10,749 nucleotides of DNA from JBBKWQ01 sp037969115 (GTDB taxonomy: Bacteria; Actinomycetota; Acidimicrobiia; Acidimicrobiales; Ilumatobacteraceae), in assembly GCA_037969115.1 (NCBI GenBank), contig JBBKWQ010000150.1, forward strand, positions 1-10,749, written 5' to 3'. A program made the position numbers and the translations under genes. Shown piece after piece: positions 6,307 through 10,749 of the stretch; within the stretch, counting starts at the first letter, position 1; each line of letters begins with the position of its first letter. Below the pieces are notes generated by a model, which had not been told where the DNA came from, ran no database searches, and worked only from the letters and a program-made list of their open reading frames with translations.

Positions 6307-7715
6307 GCGCCAGAAGGAACCGACTGCACGTCGCCACAGCTCGCCGCGCTCGGGAGCACCTTGCCCGGATTCGCTCGATGTGCCGGGTCGAACGCGTCAC
6401 GCAGCGACGCCTGCGCGGCCAAATCGACCGCCGAGAACATCAGCGGCATGAAGTCACGCTTCTCCAAGCCGATCCCGTGTTCACCGCTGAGCACGCCGCC
6501 GGCGGCGACCGACGCCTTCACGATTTCCTCCCCCGCCGCGTGCACACGATCCATCACCCCAGGTTCTCGACGATCGAACACCAGGAGCGGATGGAGGTTG
6601 CCGTCGCCGGCGTGGAAGACGTTCAGCACCAATAACCCATACCGTTCGGTGATCTCGTACACCTGCCGGAGGACGCCGGGGAGCGCCGCTCGCGGCACCA
6701 CCGTGTCGTGCAGGTAATAGTCGGGTTTGATCCGAGCGATTGCGCCGAAGGCCGACTTGCGCCCTTTCCACAGCAGCGCCCGCTCTGCTTCGTCCTGCGC
6801 CACGCGAACGGTCCGCACGTTGCGCGCCTGACCGATGGCAACGATCCGCTCGACATCGGCCGCGACCCCATTCGGTAGGCCGACGACTTCGACGAGCAGC
6901 GCTGCGGCGGCGTCGATCGGCAGTCCGGCATGGATGTACGCCTCGACCGCTTCGAGACAGAGTCGGTCCATCATCTCGACGGCAGCGGGAACCATTCCGG
7001 CCGCAATGATGTCACTCACCGTCGCGGCACCGTCGTCGACGGAGTCGAAGTCCATCAACATGGTCTTGACGGCAGGAGGATTCTGGGTCAGACGAACGCA
7101 GATGCGCGTGGCGATGCCGAACATGCCTTCGCTGCCCACGAAGACGCCGCGCAAATCGAGACCTGGCGGTTCCGGGTCCTCACCACCGAACACGGTGACG
7201 GTGCCGTCGGGCAGCACCACTTCGGTCGCCAGAACGTGCGACGCTGTCACACCGTCGGCCAGACAATGCGGGCCTCCGGCGTTGTTGGCCACGTTGCCGC
7301 CGATCGAGCAGGTCTGTTGGCTGCTCGGGTCGGGCGCGAAGTGAACGCCGTAGCGCCGTACCTGATTCGACAGGTCGAGGTTCAAGACACCCGGTTCCAC
7401 CCACGCGATCCGATTCACGGCGTCGACATCGAGCACGCGATTCATCTTGGTCGTGGCGATGATGACCGCACCGTCGAGTGGCACCGCACCGCCGGCCAGA
7501 CCCGTTCCCGATCCGCGCGCGACGAACGGCACGCCGTGCCGGTTTGCGATCTGCACGCAGGCCTGCACCTCGTCGACGGAAACAGGGAGACACACCACGG
7601 CCGTGGCACCCTCCATGGTGGACGCGTCCTTGCGGTACAACGCCAACTCGGTTGCACCCGACTTCACGCGGCTCGGCTCGAGGGCCGCTCGGAGGTCCTC
7701 GATGAGGGAGCCCAC
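6297..7715 (-). CDS. glcD: Glycolate oxidase flavoprotein subunit GlcD
   Basis: This 472-aa protein has the FAD_binding_4 plus FAD-oxidase C-terminal layout. Visible blocks are FVARGSGTGLAGGAVP (64-79), GGNVANNAGGPH (139-150), VGSEGMFGIATRI (193-205), VFHAGDGNLHP (366-376), GVLSGEHGIGLEKRDFMP (407-424) and NPGKVLP (449-455). Length and motifs fit GlcD, which oxidises glycolate to glyoxylate (related members oxidise D-lactate or other 2-hydroxy acids); the adjacent glcE and nearby glcF favour glycolate. Translation starts at GTG 7715: an in-frame TAG at 7730-7728 leaves it as the first usable start. Only 12 bases separate it from the upstream 110-aa gene, so it probably lies in the rarA transcript. 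Its end overlaps glcE by 10 bases. Confidence 0.93.
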   Translation of the reverse strand: MGSLIEDLRAALEPSRVKSGATELALYRKDASTMEGATAVVCLPVSVDEVQACVQIANRHGVPFVARGSGTGLAGGAVPLDGAVIIATTKMNRVLDVDAVNRIAWVEPGVLNLDLSNQVRRYGVHFAPDPSSQQTCSIGGNVANNAGGPHCLADGVTASHVLATEVVLPDGTVTVFGGEDPEPPGLDLRGVFVGSEGMFGIATRICVRLTQNPPAVKTMLMDFDSVDDGAATVSDIIAAGMVPAAVEMMDRLCLEAVEAYIHAGLPIDAAAALLVEVVGLPNGVAADVERIVAIGQARNVRTVRVAQDEAERALLWKGRKSAFGAIARIKPDYYLHDTVVPRAALPGVLRQVYEITERYGLLVLNVFHAGDGNLHPLLVFDRREPGVMDRVHAAGEEIVKASVAAGGVLSGEHGIGLEKRDFMPLMFSAVDLAAQASLRDAFDPAHRANPGKVLPSAASCGDVQSVPSGAWI

Positions 7716-7727
7716 CGGGGCGACGAC

Positions 7728-8060
7728 CTACTTCACCTGCCGGAGCACGATGACCCGGCCGACGTCGACGGGCTTTCCGTCGACGAGGAGTGTGTCGTCG
7801 GGCCCCACGTGCTCGTCGAGCGTGTCGACTCGCTGATCGCGTCGCGCCTTGAGCTCGTCTTCCTTGTTTCGCATCGCGTCGCGCCCCTCGCGCACCGCAT
7901 CGACCACGTTGCCCACCTGTGACTTCACCCGGTGCGCCGCACCCCTCGCGACGTTCGCCGGAGCCAGATGAGCGGCGGTCTGCTTCACCTTCTTCTTGGC
8001 ATAGGTCGCACCCGCGACTCCTGCGGCCACACCACTCGCAAACAAGGTCAATCGCTTCAT
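7728..8060 (-). CDS. Small membrane-anchored protein of unknown function (DUF6167/YtxH-like position)
   Basis: The 110-aa protein opens MKRLTLFASGVAAGVAGATY, one hydrophobic segment that probably anchors it in the membrane, followed by a KKKVK cluster and a long charged helical region (residues ~35-80, many Arg, Lys, Glu and Asp). The C-terminal tail includes LLVDGKPVDVGRVIVLR. It overlaps the upstream DUF948-like gene by ATGA at 8060-8057 and has a good purine-rich ribosome binding site at 8076-8070. In Streptomyces a similar small protein of unknown function follows a DUF948 protein ahead of alaS, and I infer this is its counterpart from place and shape rather than from a clear sequence signature. 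No function can be given. The stop codon TAG is at 7730-7728, 12 bases before glcD. Confidence 0.8.
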   Translation of the reverse strand: MKRLTLFASGVAAGVAGATYAKKKVKQTAAHLAPANVARGAAHRVKSQVGNVVDAVREGRDAMRNKEDELKARRDQRVDTLDEHVGPDDTLLVDGKPVDVGRVIVLRQVK

Positions 8061-8512
8061 GCCCCTCGTCTCCCTTGCTCCGTCGGAGTCTGAACGATAT
8101 CGATGGCGTTCGACGAACCGCGGCGATGTGCTGCTGATGTTCCTCCGCGCAGGCGACGCATCGCCCGTGATGTGCCCGTCGCGATCCCGGCGATCTTGAT
8201 GACGGGAGCCGACAGCGCGGTGCGAGCGACGCGGCCGGACCCCTCGACAGCACCACTGATCGCCTCGGCAGAACCGAGCACTCGATCGAACCGCTCCAGA
8301 TCGGACCGCGCGTCGGCCATGGTCGAGCGGGCCTCGACCGTGCTGGCGCGGAGTTCGGCCAGCAGCGGCTGCGTCTCGGCCCGCATGGTCTCGACATCGC
8401 GACGCAGGTCACTCAACGTGTCGAGCACCCGAACCAGAACGACGATCAGGGCCGCGAAGCCGAGCGCGCAGAGCAATGCTGCGAGAACGACGGCGAGGTC
8501 GCCTGCGGTCAT
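8057..8512 (-). CDS. DUF948-like membrane coiled-coil protein
   Basis: The 151-aa protein has one strongly hydrophobic N-terminal segment (residues ~5-29) followed by a heptad-like helical region (~30-85, starting LDTLSDLRRDVETMRAE), then a small-residue segment (SGRVARTALSAPVIKIAGIA) and an Arg-rich tail. This matches the DUF948 type seen next to rarA/alaS in actinobacteria: a membrane anchor with a cytoplasmic coiled coil, function unknown. The start at 8512 is chosen because it overlaps the rarA stop as ATGA and has GGAG eight bases upstream; the frame stays open up to 8620, but that would only add sequence inside rarA. It is also joined to the next gene by an ATGA overlap at its end. Confidence 0.82.
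   Translation of the reverse strand: MTAGDLAVVLAALLCALGFAALIVVLVRVLDTLSDLRRDVETMRAETQPLLAELRASTVEARSTMADARSDLERFDRVLGSAEAISGAVEGSGRVARTALSAPVIKIAGIATGTSRAMRRLRGGTSAAHRRGSSNAIDIVQTPTEQGRRGA
8070..8076 (-). promoter_or_regulatory. Shine-Dalgarno sequence for the 110-aa gene
   Basis: On the minus strand AAGGGAG lies at 8076-8070, nine bases before the ATG at 8060. It supports this start, which lies inside the end of the preceding gene. Confidence 0.55.
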
Positions 8513-9783
8513 TGCTGTTGCTCCATACGCTTCGCGATCTCCTCTTCGAACCCGTGGATGGTCGGCTGGTACCAGCGTCGATCGGTCAGGCCGTCGGGCA
8601 GATATTGCTGCGATACCCATCCACGGTCGTCGTCGTGAGGATAGTCGTAGTTCGCTCCGTGACCCAGAGCTGCAGCTCCCTGGTAGTGCCCATCGCGCAG
8701 ATGGGCCGGCACCTCCCCGACCGCGCCGTCCCGAATATCGCCGCGGACGTTCCAGATCGCCAACGCAACCCGATTGCTCTTCGGAGCGGTCGCCAGATGG
8801 ATCGCCGCTTGCGCGAGATTGAGTTGGGCCTCGGGGAGGCCGACGTGCTCGACGGCCTGCGCAGCAGCGACCGCCACGAGTAAGGCTTGCGGATCGGCCT
8901 CACCGACGTCTTCGCTCGCGAGAATGACCATACGTCGGGCGATGAACCGGGCGTCTTCGCCCGCTTCGAGCATCCGGCCGAGCCAGTACACCGCTGCGTC
9001 GGGATCAGAGCCGCGCATCGACTTGATGAACGCACTGATCACGTCGTAGTGATCGTCGCGTCCGTAGCGCAGTGCGCTGGTGCCGAGTGCGGCCTCGGCG
9101 TGTTCGAGTTCGATTCGGTCCGGATGCGCGAGCGCGCAGGCGACCTCGAGCGCGGTCAGCGTCTGACGACCGTCGCCGGCGGCTCGATCTGCCAACAGGT
9201 CGACCGCCTCGGCGCTCGCGGTCATCCCCTCGGCTTCCAGTCCACGCTCGATGAGTTGCCGTACCGCCACCTGTTCGAGCGGTTCGAGCCGGAAGAGCGT
9301 CGATCGACTCCGCAGCGGCGGATTGACCTCGAAGAACGGGTTTTCGGTCGTCGCCCCGATGAGCGTGAGCGTGCCGTCCTCGACCGCGGGCAGGAGGGCG
9401 TCTTGTTGCGCCTTGGAGAAGCGGTGGATCTCGTCGAGGAAAAGGATCGTGCCCTGGCCGCGCTCGCCGAGGCGGTGGCGCGCCCGCTCGATCACCTCGC
9501 GCACGTCCTTGACGCCGGCCGTCACCGCAGACAGCTGCTCGAAAGCTCGGGCGGTCGACCCGGCAACCGCAAGCGCCAGCGTGGTCTTTCCCGTTCCGGG
9601 TGGCCCCCAGAAGATCGCCGATGTCAGACGGTCCTGTTCGACGAGCCGTCGGAGCGGGCGGCCCGCTCCGACGAGGTGGAGCTGGCCCACCACGTCGTCG
9701 AGTGACCGAGGTCGCAGACGAGCAGCAAGCGGCGCAGTGGAACGCAGGCGCTCCTCGGCGGCGGCGGAGAAGAGGTCAGTCAC
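8509..9783 (-). CDS. rarA: Replication-associated recombination protein A (RarA/MgsA AAA+ ATPase)
   Basis: The 424-aa protein matches RarA over its full length: the N-terminus TDLFSAAAEERLRSTAPLAA, Walker A GPPGTGKT (60-67), Walker B LFLDEIH (114-120), sensor 1 GATTENPFFEV (143-153) and the family-specific C-terminal block (RYGRDDHYDVISAFIKSMRG, 239-258), which helps form the tetramer. RarA acts at stalled or broken replication forks with SSB. The start is GTG 9783, giving the usual TDLF opening; it overlaps the Nudix gene by 8 bases. The downstream order rarA, DUF948-like, small membrane protein is conserved in actinobacteria, where alaS usually follows; here glcD follows instead. Confidence 0.96.
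   Translation of the reverse strand: MTDLFSAAAEERLRSTAPLAARLRPRSLDDVVGQLHLVGAGRPLRRLVEQDRLTSAIFWGPPGTGKTTLALAVAGSTARAFEQLSAVTAGVKDVREVIERARHRLGERGQGTILFLDEIHRFSKAQQDALLPAVEDGTLTLIGATTENPFFEVNPPLRSRSTLFRLEPLEQVAVRQLIERGLEAEGMTASAEAVDLLADRAAGDGRQTLTALEVACALAHPDRIELEHAEAALGTSALRYGRDDHYDVISAFIKSMRGSDPDAAVYWLGRMLEAGEDARFIARRMVILASEDVGEADPQALLVAVAAAQAVEHVGLPEAQLNLAQAAIHLATAPKSNRVALAIWNVRGDIRDGAVGEVPAHLRDGHYQGAAALGHGANYDYPHDDDRGWVSQQYLPDGLTDRRWYQPTIHGFEEEIAKRMEQQQ
8521..8524 (-). promoter_or_regulatory. Shine-Dalgarno sequence for the DUF948-like gene
   Basis: GGAG at 8524-8521 (minus strand), eight bases before the ATG at 8512 and within the last codons of rarA, decides the start over the longer open frame. 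Confidence 0.55.
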
Positions 9784-10207
9784 CGAGCACCTGCCGGTAC
9801 CCGGGTTTCCGGAACGGCACGACCTGGTCGATCAGGTCATCGACCGACATCCACGCCCAGTTGGTGAACTCCGTGCCATCCGGCCGGGGCGTGACATCGG
9901 CGTTGCGAAGTTCGAAGAAGAACCACCGGTGCGCCTGGCCGAGTCGTTGGCCGTCGCGAGTCCCGGACGGCCATTCGTAGACGGTCCAACCGTCGTATTC
10001 GTCGATGAGTGCGACGTCGCTCTCGGTGAGCCCGGTCTCTTCCTCGAGCTCACGCCAGGCGGCAGTGCGCGGCGATTCGTCCTTTTCGATGCCTCCCTGG
10101 GGCAGCTGCCATTGGCCGGGAACGTCGTTTCGTTCGAACGCCATCACAGCGCCGTCCGTCCCGCGAACCACAGTGACCACGCCCGCCCGAAAGTGTGGGC
10201 GACTCAT
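9776..10207 (-). CDS. Nudix hydrolase, RppH/Ap4A-hydrolase-like
   Basis: The 143-aa protein has WQLPQGGIEKDESPRTAAWR (33-52) running into ELEEETGL, a complete Nudix box (Gly38 to Leu60, GX5EX7REUXEEXGU) with all metal-binding glutamates. The RAGVV opening and WQLPQGG are typical of the RppH/diadenosine polyphosphate hydrolase branch, which removes pyrophosphate from RNA 5' ends or cuts dinucleoside polyphosphates; the exact substrate is not decided by sequence. The family is close to 150-160 aa, so it is full length. It is the first gene of the long minus-strand unit, its ATG exactly seven bases after a TACGAT element, and its stop overlaps the rarA GTG by 8 bases. Confidence 0.93.
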   Translation of the reverse strand: MSRPHFRAGVVTVVRGTDGAVMAFERNDVPGQWQLPQGGIEKDESPRTAAWRELEEETGLTESDVALIDEYDGWTVYEWPSGTRDGQRLGQAHRWFFFELRNADVTPRPDGTEFTNWAWMSVDDLIDQVVPFRKPGYRQVLGD

Positions 10208-10213
10208 GTGGCG

Positions 10214-10219
10214 ATCGTA
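10214..10219 (-). promoter_or_regulatory. -10 element (TACGAT) placing transcription start on the Nudix ATG
   Basis: On the minus strand TACGAT runs from 10219 to 10214, at -12 to -7 relative to the A of ATG 10207. That is the spacing expected for a leaderless actinobacterial transcript, and no Shine-Dalgarno sequence is present. It probably drives the whole train of genes down to 4557. No convincing -35 box is visible in the 43-base gap. Confidence 0.55.
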
Positions 10220-10250
10220 CCGGTTCTGTCTCGGACGGGATCAGCCCGCG

Positions 10251-10749
10251 CTAACGGCCGAGCGCACGGAGTCGATCGGTCACGTCGACGAAACCTGGGT
10301 CCTGCTGTGCAATCGCGGTGAACCAGCGCGTCGCTGCCACGGTATTGCCGGCGCGATCGTGTAGATCGGCCAGCACGTACCACTGACGAAGGTGATGTTC
10401 GCGCACCCGTTTGGGGGCCTTGCCTGCCTGCTCCATCAACTCGATCGCCTGTTTGAGTTCGCCGCGATCGGCGAGCGCTCCGGCAGTGACGATACGTGCT
10501 TCGATCATGACCTGGTGAGACGGCGACTCCTCGCGGACCTTCAGCCACATCTTGTCGACGTCGTCGTAGCGCTTCAGCGCCCGGTAACAGTCGGCCAGCA
10601 CGGGCAAGGTCTCCGGTGTTGCCCGCAGCGATTGAGCCATTTCGAGGGCCTTGGCGGCGTGTTGCCATCGGCCGAGCCGGTAGTTCGCGAGGCCGGAGAC
10701 CTCGTGGACCGCCGCCACTCCTGGCAGTTCGCGAACGAGCGGCGCAGCG
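10251..10749 (-). CDS. TPR-repeat protein, C-terminal part (N-terminus outside window)
   Basis: The frame is open from the right edge (last full codon at 10748) to TAG 10253-10251, giving about 166 residues. They show helix-turn-helix repeats of TPR type, for example EVSGLANYRLGRWQHAAKAL, LPVLADCYRALKRYDDVDKM and WYVLADLHDRAGNTVAATRW, with the usual small and aromatic residues at repeat positions. A GTG at 10718 could be read as a start, but the upstream codons (encoding LVRELPG) continue the repeat pattern, so the gene very likely begins outside. TPR proteins act as protein-binding scaffolds; the partner is unknown. It lies 43 bases upstream of the Nudix gene on the same strand, a gap that holds the latter's own promoter candidate. 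Confidence 0.8.
   Translation of the reverse strand, partial: AAPLVRELPGVAAVHEVSGLANYRLGRWQHAAKALEMAQSLRATPETLPVLADCYRALKRYDDVDKMWLKVREESPSHQVMIEARIVTAGALADRGELKQAIELMEQAGKAPKRVREHHLRQWYVLADLHDRAGNTVAATRWFTAIAQQDPGFVDVTDRLRALGR

Noticed and set aside
6930..7922. 330-codon plus-strand open frame antisense to glcD
   Set aside because: His/Arg/Asp-rich shadow of glcD and of the 110-aa gene, with no recognisable motif.
7180..8412. 410-codon minus-strand frame overlapping glcD and the two small membrane proteins
   Set aside because: Very Arg-rich out-of-frame product; the same DNA encodes recognisable proteins in other frames.
10236..10248. Possible terminator hairpin CGGG-loop-CCCG in the gap after the TPR gene
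   Set aside because: Only four base pairs, no U-run; far weaker than the two hairpins reported at the convergent junctions.
9251..10321. 356-codon plus-strand frame opposite rarA and the Nudix gene
   Set aside because: Antisense shadow: both opposite genes carry complete catalytic motifs, and this product shows none.
1..10749. Defence system, CRISPR array, prophage, insertion sequence or RNA gene
   Set aside because: No regular repeat array, transposase, integrase, phage structural gene, tRNA cloverleaf or rRNA sequence was seen; all large stretches are covered by ordinary chromosomal genes.

Overview
The window is dense, GC-rich bacterial chromosome (roughly two-thirds G+C by eye), with almost no intergenic space, frequent 4-base ATGA gene overlaps, GTG starts and TANNNT -10-like hexamers next to start codons. 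Together with the gene families (Nei1-type glycosylase like mycobacterial Rv2464c, a rarA-DUF948-small membrane protein block, long-form LOG protein) this points to a high-GC actinobacterium. An Acidimicrobiia/Ilumatobacter-like source is my guess from general resemblance, not something proven here.

Layout. Bases 1-1260 (minus): N-terminal 420 codons of a membrane-anchored molybdopterin oxidoreductase that runs off the left edge. 1259-2284 (plus): long-form LOG family protein whose ATG overlaps the ATG of the divergent oxidoreductase gene. A strong hairpin (2275-2300) ends the LOG gene. 2307-2516 (minus): 69-aa helical protein of unknown function, overlapping by 4 bases the end of glcF (2513-3688, minus), the Fe-S subunit of glycolate oxidase. 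A 51-bp divergent promoter region separates glcF from nei (3740-4537, plus), an endonuclease VIII DNA glycosylase. nei converges, through another hairpin (4538-4561), on a long minus-strand gene train.

That train is read from 10207 down to 4557: Nudix hydrolase, rarA, a DUF948-like membrane coiled-coil protein, a 110-aa membrane-anchored protein, glcD, glcE and an APH-fold kinase. Every junction is an overlap of 4-17 bases or, once, a 12-base gap, so one transcript is likely. A TACGAT element sits exactly at -12 to -7 of the Nudix ATG, as expected for a leaderless mRNA. 10251-10749 (minus) is the C-terminal part of a TPR protein that enters from the right edge.

Functionally, GlcD, GlcE and GlcF together would make a complete glycolate dehydrogenase (glycolate to glyoxylate), but its genes are split between two transcription units by the oppositely oriented nei. 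RarA and Nei serve DNA replication and repair. The Nudix enzyme, LOG protein and APH kinase act on nucleotides or small metabolites with unknown substrates. No rRNA, tRNA, CRISPR array, insertion sequence or phage gene was seen, and no gene-free stretch exceeds about 50 bases. I found no convincing novel defence or mobile system; the interest lies in gene arrangement and in a few unassigned small proteins.
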